11,491 nucleotides of DNA from Cyanobacteria bacterium HKST-UBA02 (GCA_020431945.1 JAGQHH010000104.1:1-11491); one strand, 5' to 3'; positions 1 through 6,732 are shown, counted from the stretch's first letter. Notes: a model not told the origin generated them from the sequence alone. Numbers and translations are program-made.

Positions 1-1886
1 ACCGCGACATCAAGCCGGCAAATATAATCGTCTCGACAGGACTCGACGGAGAGGACCTGGTCAAAGTCCTCGACTTCGGAATCGCCAAAACGCTTCCCGG
101 CGTGGATCGCGAGACCCGTGACATGACCCAGACAGGCGAGGTCTTCGGCAGCCCTCATTATATGAGTCCGGAGCAGTGCCTGGGATTCATGCTCGATCAA
201 CGCTCGGATATTTATTCGTTCGGATGCTCGATGTTCGAGGTGCTTTCAGGCAAGCCGCCCTTTGCCGGAAGCAATCCGATTCAGCTTCTGGTCAAGCATA
301 TCAACGAGCAGCCCAAGCCGATACCGGGAAAACTGGTCCGGACACCGAAAATGAAGAGCCTTCAAGCAATCGCCATGATGTGTCTGGAAAAGGAACAGAT
401 CGACAGGTTCCAGAGCATTTCGGAGATAGTGGCGGAGCTCAAGCGGGTTACGGAAGGCAAGAAGTTCTCCGAGCTCGGCGCCTCCAAATTGAAGCGCTCC
501 GTCGCCATGTCGCAGATGAACCTGATCAGCTTGATAGTGCCGACATTGGTCTTTATATACTGGGTGAACTCGCTGCGCCTGCCGCAGGTTTCGCTCGGGT
601 TGTCCGGGGAGCAGGTCGGAGCGATTTCTACTTTCATCTTCTGTTTCGTCCTCGTCTTTTGTACCTGGGGCATTTTGAAAAATGTCTCCAATTGCTCGAA
701 GCTGGCTCGGGACGGTCTGGCTACCGAGCGCACATGGTGGCTCGCCCATTCGTTTTTCTTTACGGCGGGCATGCCTCTTTCAATGCTGACTCTATTCTTG
801 ATTCTCATTTCGACACCTGCGCTGGTGAGCTTCAGTGTTGCCTCGGGGCTGGGCTTGCTGCATTGGCTCGACTATGTTGTTGTTGCCGCCTTCTTGCTTT
901 TCGCCATCGGCGTTATTGTCGCGTGTATCTGTCCTTTTGGACCCCTGTTCGACTTCCGAAGCAAGAAGGTTCGATACTCAACGGTCTCCAGGAAGCTAGC
1001 CGCTGCCTTCGGTGTCGTTGTGGTGGCAATGACGATGCTCTGTCCCGGACAAATTTCGAATTATGCCGGCGCCATGTCCGCGGTTACGGGAGTCCTGCCG
1101 GCGCCGCTCTCCTCCGGTCTCGATCGCACCCTGGTGAATCTGGCGCTGCAATTCAATCCCGGCGACAACTACCTTCTGGAGGTGCGGACGACAGTCAACA
1201 GTCGCCGGGGATACATCGACGAGGCCATAGCCGATTGCTCCACCCTTATAGCCCGGACTGCCAGGGACGACCTGAAGCTCCCGGACCGTCTGCGTCGCCG
1301 TGCTCTCCTTTATGCGGAGAAAGGAGACTATGAGCTAGCTGTCAAGGATCTCTCGAGAGAGATTCGCGTGGAACCTTACTGGCGTGCCTATCGATTGCGT
1401 GGGATCTTCCTCAGGAACACAGGAGATCTGCAAAGTGCCCTGGCTGATTTCGATAAGGCTGAGGAACTCTCGTCAGGAGATGCGAACGTGCTCATTCAAA
1501 AGGCCTACACTCTTGCCCTGACAGGTGACTCGATCCGGGCCATCGAGATTCTGGATGAGATAGATAAGCAGTCCTGGACCAGAACGGACACCGAGACGAG
1601 TTTCTTGCGGGGCCTCGTATATCAGAAGTGCGGACTCGAGCCGAAAGCCCGGGAGTCATTCGAGCAGGCTGCCAGTCAGAAGTTAGAAGAACTATATTCC
1701 GGTGGCAGCGTCGCAAGGGTAGCCCGGGGGCTTGCTCGCCTCGAGCTCGGCAGGACAGCGGAAGCTCTGAGCGACCTGCGTGTGGACCTCATGATTTCGG
1801 GTGTCAATCTGAGATACGATCTTGCTTTCTTTCCACCTGAGATTCAGGAGAAGGCCAGGGTCCTGATCGGTCCGGAGCGGCCCTGA
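1..1886 (+). CDS. Ser/Thr protein kinase with multi-pass membrane region and C-terminal TPRs (5' truncated by window)
   Basis: Hanks-type (PknB-like) kinase that phosphorylates Ser/Thr on unknown targets. The window opens inside the catalytic loop: the first complete codon (base 3) gives RDIKPAN, then DFG at 72-80 and the APE-equivalent MSPE at 162-173, followed by DQRSDIYSFG of subdomain IX. The N-lobe, ATP-binding lysine and start lie upstream. After the kinase domain there are about five hydrophobic segments (roughly bases 516-572, 615-683, 740-839, 867-938 and 990-1049). A C-terminal region at about 1299-1676 reads as three to four TPR units (AEKGDYELAVKDL, NTGDLQSALADFDKAEE, CGLEPKARESFEQA). 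Kinase plus TPR suggests a sensor or scaffold that recruits partner proteins; which side the TPRs face depends on the exact number of membrane passes and is not settled. The frame is open without interruption to TGA at 1884-1886. The GTG at 102 is internal, not the start. The gene ends 50 bp before the next kinase gene, which seems to have its own -10 box. Confidence 0.93.
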   Translation, partial: RDIKPANIIVSTGLDGEDLVKVLDFGIAKTLPGVDRETRDMTQTGEVFGSPHYMSPEQCLGFMLDQRSDIYSFGCSMFEVLSGKPPFAGSNPIQLLVKHINEQPKPIPGKLVRTPKMKSLQAIAMMCLEKEQIDRFQSISEIVAELKRVTEGKKFSELGASKLKRSVAMSQMNLISLIVPTLVFIYWVNSLRLPQVSLGLSGEQVGAISTFIFCFVLVFCTWGILKNVSNCSKLARDGLATERTWWLAHSFFFTAGMPLSMLTLFLILISTPALVSFSVASGLGLLHWLDYVVVAAFLLFAIGVIVACICPFGPLFDFRSKKVRYSTVSRKLAAAFGVVVVAMTMLCPGQISNYAGAMSAVTGVLPAPLSSGLDRTLVNLALQFNPGDNYLLEVRTTVNSRRGYIDEAIADCSTLIARTARDDLKLPDRLRRRALLYAEKGDYELAVKDLSREIRVEPYWRAYRLRGIFLRNTGDLQSALADFDKAEELSSGDANVLIQKAYTLALTGDSIRAIEILDEIDKQSWTRTDTETSFLRGLVYQKCGLEPKARESFEQAASQKLEELYSGGSVARVARGLARLELGRTAEALSDLRVDLMISGVNLRYDLAFFPPEIQEKARVLIGPERP

Positions 1887-1908
1887 TCCGGTCGCGTTCC
1901 GGAAATAC

Positions 1909-1914
1909 TATAAT
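1909..1914 (+). promoter_or_regulatory. Candidate -10 box (TATAAT) of kinase A
   Basis: A perfect TATAAT lies just after the stop of the upstream kinase gene. It sits 22 nt before ATG 1937 and exactly 25 nt before the second, in-frame ATG at 1940. The paralogue kinase B has TATAAT exactly 25 nt before its ATG. No convincing -35 hexamer is seen at 16-19 nt spacing and there is no TGn extension, so the call rests on the hexamer and the conserved spacing. Confidence 0.5.
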
Positions 1915-1936
1915 TGAACGACCCGAGCGAGTTGGC

Positions 1937-4213
1937 ATGATGCCGTCAGGACCCGAACCGCACAAACAGGAGCATCTTCCAGGAAGCTGCACCTGTGCTG
2001 ATTGCACTCGGGCTGTCAGGGATCTCGGCTCGTTGACCGGCTGGCTTCTGGTTGGTCCTCCGGCGCCGAGCCCGGAAAATCAGGTGGAGCTTCTCGAGTA
2101 CTGTCCCGATTGTGGACTCCAGCTCCAGGCTCAAAGACCGGGCTCCCTCACCCAGTGGATCTTCAAATTCCAGATTTGCGCTTGCCAGGCCAATCGCGGC
2201 ACCGCTTCCTGGACGGAGACCTCCGGTCCGGATCTCCTGCCGCCAGCTGACTCCGAAATCGATGTGGATAATGATTTCCCGTTAGATAGATTCGCGCCCC
2301 TGAAAATAACGGCACAGGGTGTCAACGGAACGATCTATCAATCGATCGATCGAGTCCTGTTCAAGACCGTGGCGGTCAAGACTCTGCGTTCAATGGACAG
2401 CAAGCAGTATGTAGCTTTTCAGAATGAAGCCCGAGCAATCTCAATGCTCGACCATCCAGGCATTGTGCGGGTGCTCGATTTTTCATTGAGTGTCAGTGGC
2501 GCACCGTTCATGGTGATGGAATTTGTCGGCGGAGAGTCACTGGACGCATATTTGCGTCAACATGGACCTTTCGGCGAGGAGCTCGCTCTAGATGTCTTTA
2601 CTCAAATTGCCGAGGCAATCGCGCATGCCCACAGCAAAGGCGTTCTCCACCGGGACCTCAAGCCCGAGAATGTCCTGATCGAAGTGCTCGACACAGGCTA
2701 CCTCGAGGTGAAAGTGGTCGATTTCGGGCTCGCCAGAATCGCTCAGGAGAACCTCATCTCTACCGCGACAGGGGACAGGCTGATGGTGGGCACGCCGGTC
2801 TATATGAGCCCGGATACAATGCTCGGTCTAGCCTACGACGAGCGCTCGGATGTCTATTCGCTTGGCTCCCTGATGTTCGAGATCCTGTCGGGGAAGCCTC
2901 CATTCGAGGCGGAAAGTCCGATGGAGCTGATGACGCGAAAGTCCCAGGAAGACCCGCCAACATTGAGGCAGGCAGGGATTGAGGTGCGCGATGAAATTGA
3001 ATCGATCGTCGCAAAGGCGCTCCAGCGCGATGCGGAGAGCCGCTACCAGTCCATGAGCGAGCTCCTCGTCGATCTCAGGAAGGCGAGAGGCGAGATTCCC
3101 GCGTCCGGTCATATGTCGGGTCATATGTCGGGTCATATGTCGGGTCACGCCCCCACCCGCCCGGTAACTTCCGGGAACGATTCGACTGGTTCTATCCGGG
3201 CGAAAACGATACCGTCACGTCTGGTATTCGGTGCGGCTGGCCTCCTCGTTCTCGGTTCACTTGTCTGGTTCTCGATGACCTATGCGCGTCTGAACGAGAA
3301 GACCGAGCTGAGCAAGTCCGCCCTGGCTCCCACTTCCGAAACCCAGCTCGACAGCGTGGCACCGGAGCTGGCTCCTGTCGGACATTTCTATCGCAGCCAG
3401 TACAGGCAGTATACGATCTACACGAACCCGGATCCCAAGCTCAAGAGCGCCCACCTCGAGGACCTCCGCGAGTGCACCGATATCGATGGTGTTTCGGTGA
3501 CGGACTGTCCTCTCACCTTCAGGGACATGCGCTTTCTAGCAAAACAGAATCTCAAGGTCTTAACTATATCGAAGTGTCGCCTTCCCGATCGGGCTCTGGC
3601 TGTGATTGGAGAAATGCCTTCTCTGACAGAGCTGAATCTCTGGCTGGTGAAACTCAACAAGAGACCCCTGGAGTTCCTGGGCAAGCTGAAAAACCTGCGG
3701 GTACTGAATATCATGGATACGGGTATCGAAGCCGATCAATTCGAAGCGCTTGCGGGCCTGCGCACTCTCGAGAGGCTGAATTTCAGCTGGAGCGAGCGGG
3801 TCTGCAAGAGACGCCACTTCGAGATCATTGCACAGCTGGATAATCTCAAGCTACTGGATCTCGAGGCGGTTCGACCGGAGCCCGGCGATCTGGCTTTGTT
3901 TGAAAATCTCCACCGGCTGGATCTATTGAATATAGCCAGAAATCATCTTACTGACGAGCATCTGAAAGCGATAAGCGGGATTCCCTCATTGAAAAAGCTG
4001 AACTTGAAAATGAACGAGGATCTCACACCAGCCGGGCTCGACTATCTTGTGGCAAGCAAGAGCATCGAGCAGGTTCTCGTCTCAGGCTGTCCTTTGATTT
4101 CGAAAAAGGACGCCGAAGCCGCCATGGCCAAACGACCCGGTCTGGTCATCGAAGTCGAAGGTGAAGGGCTCGCCAACGACTCGGTCGAGGCCCTCAAGCT
4201 TTTCTCGTTCTGA
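1937..4213 (+). CDS. Receptor-like Ser/Thr kinase A: zinc-knuckle N-terminus, kinase, one TM, C-terminal LRRs
   Basis: Predicted membrane Ser/Thr kinase of 758 aa. Residues 18-83 hold seven Cys (C18, C20, C23, C56, C59, C81, C83) with two GSLT-x-W motifs (31-36, 69-74), a likely zinc-binding module. The kinase domain (about 118-390) has a degenerate Gly loop (A126, G128, G131), Lys148, Glu164, HRD Asp240, Asn245 and DFG Asp262, so it should be active. The APE motif reads SPD (Asp293). A His/Met-rich linker of SGHM repeats (390-405) precedes a single TM (about 429-450). The exported part has a conserved GHFYRSQY segment and seven to eight LRRs of about 24 residues (from 539). N-in/C-out topology is inferred from the cytosolic kinase. 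The LRRs presumably sense or bind something in the envelope. ATG 1940, not 1937, aligns with the paralogue start (MPSGPEP against MQPGSEP) and is the better start. No Shine-Dalgarno is visible. Function follows from domains; the ligand and substrates are unknown. Confidence 0.93.
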   Translation: MMPSGPEPHKQEHLPGSCTCADCTRAVRDLGSLTGWLLVGPPAPSPENQVELLEYCPDCGLQLQAQRPGSLTQWIFKFQICACQANRGTASWTETSGPDLLPPADSEIDVDNDFPLDRFAPLKITAQGVNGTIYQSIDRVLFKTVAVKTLRSMDSKQYVAFQNEARAISMLDHPGIVRVLDFSLSVSGAPFMVMEFVGGESLDAYLRQHGPFGEELALDVFTQIAEAIAHAHSKGVLHRDLKPENVLIEVLDTGYLEVKVVDFGLARIAQENLISTATGDRLMVGTPVYMSPDTMLGLAYDERSDVYSLGSLMFEILSGKPPFEAESPMELMTRKSQEDPPTLRQAGIEVRDEIESIVAKALQRDAESRYQSMSELLVDLRKARGEIPASGHMSGHMSGHMSGHAPTRPVTSGNDSTGSIRAKTIPSRLVFGAAGLLVLGSLVWFSMTYARLNEKTELSKSALAPTSETQLDSVAPELAPVGHFYRSQYRQYTIYTNPDPKLKSAHLEDLRECTDIDGVSVTDCPLTFRDMRFLAKQNLKVLTISKCRLPDRALAVIGEMPSLTELNLWLVKLNKRPLEFLGKLKNLRVLNIMDTGIEADQFEALAGLRTLERLNFSWSERVCKRRHFEIIAQLDNLKLLDLEAVRPEPGDLALFENLHRLDLLNIARNHLTDEHLKAISGIPSLKKLNLKMNEDLTPAGLDYLVASKSIEQVLVSGCPLISKKDAEAAMAKRPGLVIEVEGEGLANDSVEALKLFSF
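3104..3151 (+). repeat. In-frame 12-bp tandem repeat coding for SGHM units
   Basis: Four 12-bp units lie head to tail. The first reads TCCGGTCATATG, units two and three TCGGGTCATATG, and the fourth diverges after TCGGGTCA. They encode SGHM x3 plus SGH in the linker between the kinase domain and TM of kinase A. The paralogue kinase B has no such repeat at the equivalent place (about 7885-7945). Because 12 is a multiple of three, gain or loss of a unit would change linker length without breaking the frame. Confidence 0.95.
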
Positions 4214-4335
4214 GCGGGCAGAGTTCCGGCGCAAACAAATCGCCAACAATTCGAAGCCATAATCGAGCCATGCAGAGTTGCGACAGCGTCGAAGAGACGC
4301 CCGCCACCTGAGAGTATGAGCCCACGAAAGTTATT

Positions 4336-4342
4336 TAGGAGA
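4336..4342 (+). promoter_or_regulatory. Strong Shine-Dalgarno (TAGGAGA) of the small Gly/Pro-rich gene
   Basis: TAGGAGA ends 7 nt before ATG 4350, an ideal spacing. It fixes the start of a short gene of unknown family and supports its being real. The two kinase paralogues in this window show no comparable site, so this gene may be translated more strongly. Confidence 0.75.
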
Positions 4343-4349
4343 TAGTAGT

Positions 4350-4751
4350 ATGGAAAGCTTCGAATCGAATATCAACAATGCTCAGATCCAGTACGACCAA
4401 GTCGCCCAGGGTCTATTCCAGGACGCCTACGGATCACGATACGGTGAGCCTCAGTTCGGTCTTCCCAGCGAGCCCGGACGGATGCAGGGGCCGAACGGCG
4501 GCCGGCAGGGCGGTCCCTGGTCCGGTCGCGAGACTGGGGACGGTGGCATGCCCGGCAAGCCGCCCGCCACTGAAAATGAGCCCAAGACCAGGGAATTCAT
4601 CCAGTGCACCATCCCCCTGGACAACTCCGATATTCGCACTGAGCAGGAGCCACGCGGTCCCCGGGGTGAACACCCGATCGTGAGCCACGGAAAGAATACT
4701 GGTGGCAGTGATGTGCACTGTGAGCAGATAACCATCACACCCTTGTTTTAG
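4350..4751 (+). CDS. Small Gly/Pro-rich protein of unknown function
   Basis: 133 aa; family not recognised. The N-terminal third (MESFESNINNAQIQYDQ...) looks partly helical with several Gln/Asn/Tyr. The middle (about residues 35-75) is rich in Gly, Pro, Arg and Gln and likely disordered. The C-terminal third is more ordered-looking, with two Cys, and ends ITITPLF. There is no signal peptide and no TM. The start is set by a strong Shine-Dalgarno (TAGGAGA, 7 nt upstream), and a 13-bp hairpin follows the stop by 27 nt, which together support a real, separately transcribed gene. It lies between kinase A (136 bp upstream) and the response regulator (93 bp downstream), so it could be a substrate or adaptor of these regulators, but that is inference from position only. 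A weak -10-like TATGAG at 4315-4320 is possible. Overlapping frames on both strands are shorter or lack any such signals. Confidence 0.7.
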   Translation: MESFESNINNAQIQYDQVAQGLFQDAYGSRYGEPQFGLPSEPGRMQGPNGGRQGGPWSGRETGDGGMPGKPPATENEPKTREFIQCTIPLDNSDIRTEQEPRGPRGEHPIVSHGKNTGGSDVHCEQITITPLF

Positions 4752-4778
4752 TGGGAACAGTTGGGGATTTCCACACGA

Positions 4779-4809
4779 CGAAAGTCCGCCCGGGAAGGGC
4801 GGGCTTTCG
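4779..4809 (+). terminator. Hairpin terminator after the Gly/Pro-rich gene
   Basis: The arms 4779-4791 (CGAAAGTCCGCCC) and 4797-4809 (GGGCGGGCTTTCG) pair over 13 bp with one T-G wobble around a 5-nt loop. The GC-rich core sits between an A tract and a matching TTT on the downstream arm. The T run is short (CTTTCGTAATTAT), so it is not a textbook intrinsic terminator, but stem strength and position (27 nt after the stop) make termination or an mRNA 3' end likely. It also separates the small gene from the response regulator, whose ATG is 35 nt further on. Confidence 0.7.
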
Positions 4810-4829
4810 TAATTATCTACACCTTCGGA

Positions 4830-4835
4830 TATACT
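4830..4835 (+). promoter_or_regulatory. Possible -10 box (TATACT) of the response regulator gene
   Basis: TATACT lies 9 nt before ATG 4845. If used, transcription would begin within a few nt of the ATG, giving a leaderless or nearly leaderless mRNA, which fits the absence of any Shine-Dalgarno there. No good -35 is seen; 17 nt upstream falls in the terminator stem. A promoter further upstream with read-through of the hairpin is the alternative. Confidence 0.3.
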
Positions 4836-4844
4836 GTTTCTGCC

Positions 4845-5519
4845 ATGGCAAAAATTTTACTGATCGAAGACGATATGATGCTCGGCAATGTCATATGCCA
4901 GCATCTGCGGGCGCGCTTCCATGCGGTCGATAGAGTCACCGACGGTGACACCGCCCTCGACTATCTGGAAGGCTCCCAGTTCGATCTGGTAATCCTCGAC
5001 TGGAACCTGCCCGGTCTATGCGGTCTCGATCTCTGCAGCAAATACAGAGAGAAAGGCGGACTGGCCCCTGTTCTATTTCTCACCGGAAACTCGGACATCG
5101 ATCACAAGTCTCTTGGTTTCAATGCCGGTGCCGACGACTATCTCTGCAAGCCCTTCAATATGCAGGAGCTTTTGCTCCGGGTCGACTCGCTCCTCCGCCG
5201 TCCTGCAGTACTCAAGGCCGATATGCTCGTGGCAGGGTCCATCGAGCTCGACCCGCGCTCCGGTAGAGTCATGGTGAATGGCGACCAGGTCAAGCTACAG
5301 CCAAGAGAGCTTGCCCTGCTGGAATTTTTTATGAGACATCCGGGCGCCGTATTCGCTAGCGAGGCATTGCTCTCTCGTGTCTGGGAGACGGATTCGGATG
5401 CCGGCGAGATCGCGCTCCGGACCTGCATATCCAATCTTCGTAAAAAGCTCGGTGGCAAGGATCGCAAATCGATAATCGAGTCGGTGCACGGCAAGGGCTA
5501 TCGCTTCAATTCACTCTGA
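4845..5519 (+). CDS. OmpR/PhoB-family DNA-binding response regulator
   Basis: 224 aa, normal length for the family. The receiver domain (1-120) starts MAKILLIEDD with acidic pocket Glu8/Asp9/Asp10, phosphoacceptor Asp52 (VILDWNLPG), Thr80 (LFLTGN) and Lys102 (CKPF). The winged-helix domain (about 130-224) shows QPRELALLEFFMRHPG, the recognition-helix region ALRTCISNLRKKL and the closing hairpin VHGKGYRFNSL. It would bind DNA as a dimer when phosphorylated, most likely by the histidine kinase encoded convergently next to it. The start is ATG 4845; a longer frame to TTG 4761 would run through the terminator hairpin and add 28 residues absent from the family. No Shine-Dalgarno precedes the ATG. 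Its last 9 bp overlap the end of the kinase gene on the other strand. The target genes are unknown; the neighbouring kinases and the divergent promoter at 6681-6707 are candidates by proximity. Confidence 0.95.
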   Translation: MAKILLIEDDMMLGNVICQHLRARFHAVDRVTDGDTALDYLEGSQFDLVILDWNLPGLCGLDLCSKYREKGGLAPVLFLTGNSDIDHKSLGFNAGADDYLCKPFNMQELLLRVDSLLRRPAVLKADMLVAGSIELDPRSGRVMVNGDQVKLQPRELALLEFFMRHPGAVFASEALLSRVWETDSDAGEIALRTCISNLRKKLGGKDRKSIIESVHGKGYRFNSL

Positions 5520-6647
5520 ATCCGGTCCCTGACGAAGCGGGATGGTTAACTCGAAAACACTTCCTTCGCCGGGGCTGCTCTTCACGCTTATCTCTCCATT
5601 ATGCAGCCGGGCGAAGACCCGCGCTATCGATAGACCGAGCCCGAATCCTGCTTTGCTGTCCCGACCGCTCTTGCTTATATGCTGGAAACGGTCGAAGATA
5701 ATCGATTGCAAGTGCTCGGGAATTCCCGGTCCCGCATCGATAACCTTGAAGAAAATCTTGATGCCATTCAGTCCTGATTCGATGCGCACTGATTGTGATG
5801 GCGGAGAGAACTTGACGGCATTGCTTATCAGATTGACGAGGATACGGACGATCCTGGCCTCATCGGCATAAAAAACGATATCGTTGACTGCGCTCTCGAG
5901 CTCGATCCCGAGCTCGTCCGCATGAAGTTTGCAGAGACGGATAGCCTTATCGACAATTTTTCCGGTGCTGGTTTCCCCTGAGATCAGAGTCAAATCGGCG
6001 CTGTCTATTCGTTCGGCGTCAAGAATATTGGCCAGGACAGAGTTCATATAACTGCTCGAGACCAGGGCCCATTTCACGGCCTGGCTTCCGTCATCGCTCA
6101 GCTTTCCGTAAGTTCCATCCTCTATTGAGGTGAGGACCGCTCCCATTGTGGTGAGGGGAGACCGCAGATCGTGACTGACCATGGAGGCAAGATTCATCTT
6201 ATACTCGAGCATGCGCTGCTTCTCTGACACATCTTTGATATGCACGCAGAAACGCTTTCCCTCCGGAGTGTCTATCTCATTGATGGACACTTCGGCATAA
6301 AACATCTCTCCGGACTTTATCCGCCCCGATAGCTTTCTCGCCGACGATTCCACCCGGAGCTCCCCCATATCCGGAAAAAGCAGTGAAAGCGGCTGGCCGA
6401 AGAGCTCGGCGGCTTCGTATTCGAAAAGCTCCCTGAGCTGGACATTGGTTGCTTCTATGGTGCCCTGATTGTCGACCACGGCCAGACCAAGCGGTATGCT
6501 GGAGAGAATCTTGCTTACCTGATTCGATGTCCGATCCTGCAGATCCCTGTACTGGTCTACCAGAGCCTGGAGCTGGCGGTACCGGGAGGCGAGCTCTCCC
6601 AGGGTCAGGGAATCGATGTCTTCTCTTTCGTTCTCTCTCTCGTTCAA
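5511..6647 (-). CDS. Soluble PAS-domain sensor histidine kinase
   Basis: Autophosphorylating His kinase, likely partner of the convergent response regulator. From the TTG at 6647 it is 378 aa. A coiled-coil-like, Glu/Arg-rich N-terminus (about 5-48) leads into a PAS domain (about 49-145, IPLGLAVVDNQGTIEATN). The HisKA helix has the H-box MVSHDLRSPLTTM (His159). The HATPase_c domain shows an N-box with Asn276 (LVNLISNAVKFSPP), G1 DAGPGIP, F-box FDRF and G2 GFGLGLSIA, so all catalytic motifs are present. There is no TM or signal peptide, so it senses a cytoplasmic cue or another protein. An upstream TTG at 6680 is in frame, but it lies next to a minus-strand TATAAT (6681-6686) and would precede the expected transcription start. 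TTG 6647 has GAGG 6 nt upstream and lies 33 nt from that -10. Convergent, 3'-overlapping kinase/regulator genes are unusual, since such pairs are normally co-oriented in one operon. Confidence 0.93.
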   Translation of the reverse strand: MNERENEREDIDSLTLGELASRYRQLQALVDQYRDLQDRTSNQVSKILSSIPLGLAVVDNQGTIEATNVQLRELFEYEAAELFGQPLSLLFPDMGELRVESSARKLSGRIKSGEMFYAEVSINEIDTPEGKRFCVHIKDVSEKQRMLEYKMNLASMVSHDLRSPLTTMGAVLTSIEDGTYGKLSDDGSQAVKWALVSSSYMNSVLANILDAERIDSADLTLISGETSTGKIVDKAIRLCKLHADELGIELESAVNDIVFYADEARIVRILVNLISNAVKFSPPSQSVRIESGLNGIKIFFKVIDAGPGIPEHLQSIIFDRFQHISKSGRDSKAGFGLGLSIARVFARLHNGEISVKSSPGEGSVFELTIPLRQGPDSE

Positions 6648-6680
6648 AACGCCCCTCGGCGGTGGAGTGCCAGAAGGCAA

Positions 6681-6686
6681 ATTATA
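6681..6686 (-). promoter_or_regulatory. Candidate -10 box (TATAAT, minus strand) of the histidine kinase gene
   Basis: Read on the minus strand the hexamer is a perfect TATAAT, 33 nt upstream of the TTG at 6647. It faces away from the plus-strand TATAAT at 6702-6707, with 15 bp between the two hexamers. No -35 match is seen; the -35 region would fall on the opposing -10 box. Confidence 0.5.
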
Positions 6687-6701
6687 GCCCAGGGATCATC
6701 G

Positions 6702-6707
6702 TATAAT
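6702..6707 (+). promoter_or_regulatory. Candidate -10 box (TATAAT) of kinase B
   Basis: A perfect TATAAT lies 25 nt before ATG 6733, the same spacing as for the paralogue kinase A measured to its second ATG. Together with the minus-strand box it forms a 7-bp inverted repeat, AATTATA (6680-6686) and TATAATT (6702-6708). No recognisable -35 is present. Confidence 0.5.
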
Positions 6708-6732
6708 TAGGAAGTTTGAATGAGCGCTCCCC

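Noticed and set aside
176..1333. Long open frame on the plus strand inside the first kinase
   Set aside because: It overlaps the kinase and membrane region in another frame; the product is Arg/Ser/Cys-rich without domains and the true frame shows kinase motifs and TPRs.
3104..3151. CRISPR-like or origin-iteron reading of the 12-bp repeat
   Set aside because: Units are contiguous without spacers, in frame with the kinase, and encode SGHM; no replication or Cas gene is near.
4286..4300. Small stem-loop GCGTC-GAAGA-GACGC as terminator of kinase A
   Set aside because: Only five base pairs and no T run; it is as likely to be chance.
4761..4844. N-terminal extension of the response regulator to TTG 4761
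   Set aside because: It would translate the terminator hairpin and add residues not found in the family; MAKILLIEDD at 4845 is the typical receiver start.
6645..6680. TTG at 6680 as the histidine kinase start
   Set aside because: It abuts the minus-strand TATAAT, so it would lie before the expected transcript start; TTG 6647 has a GAGG at good spacing.
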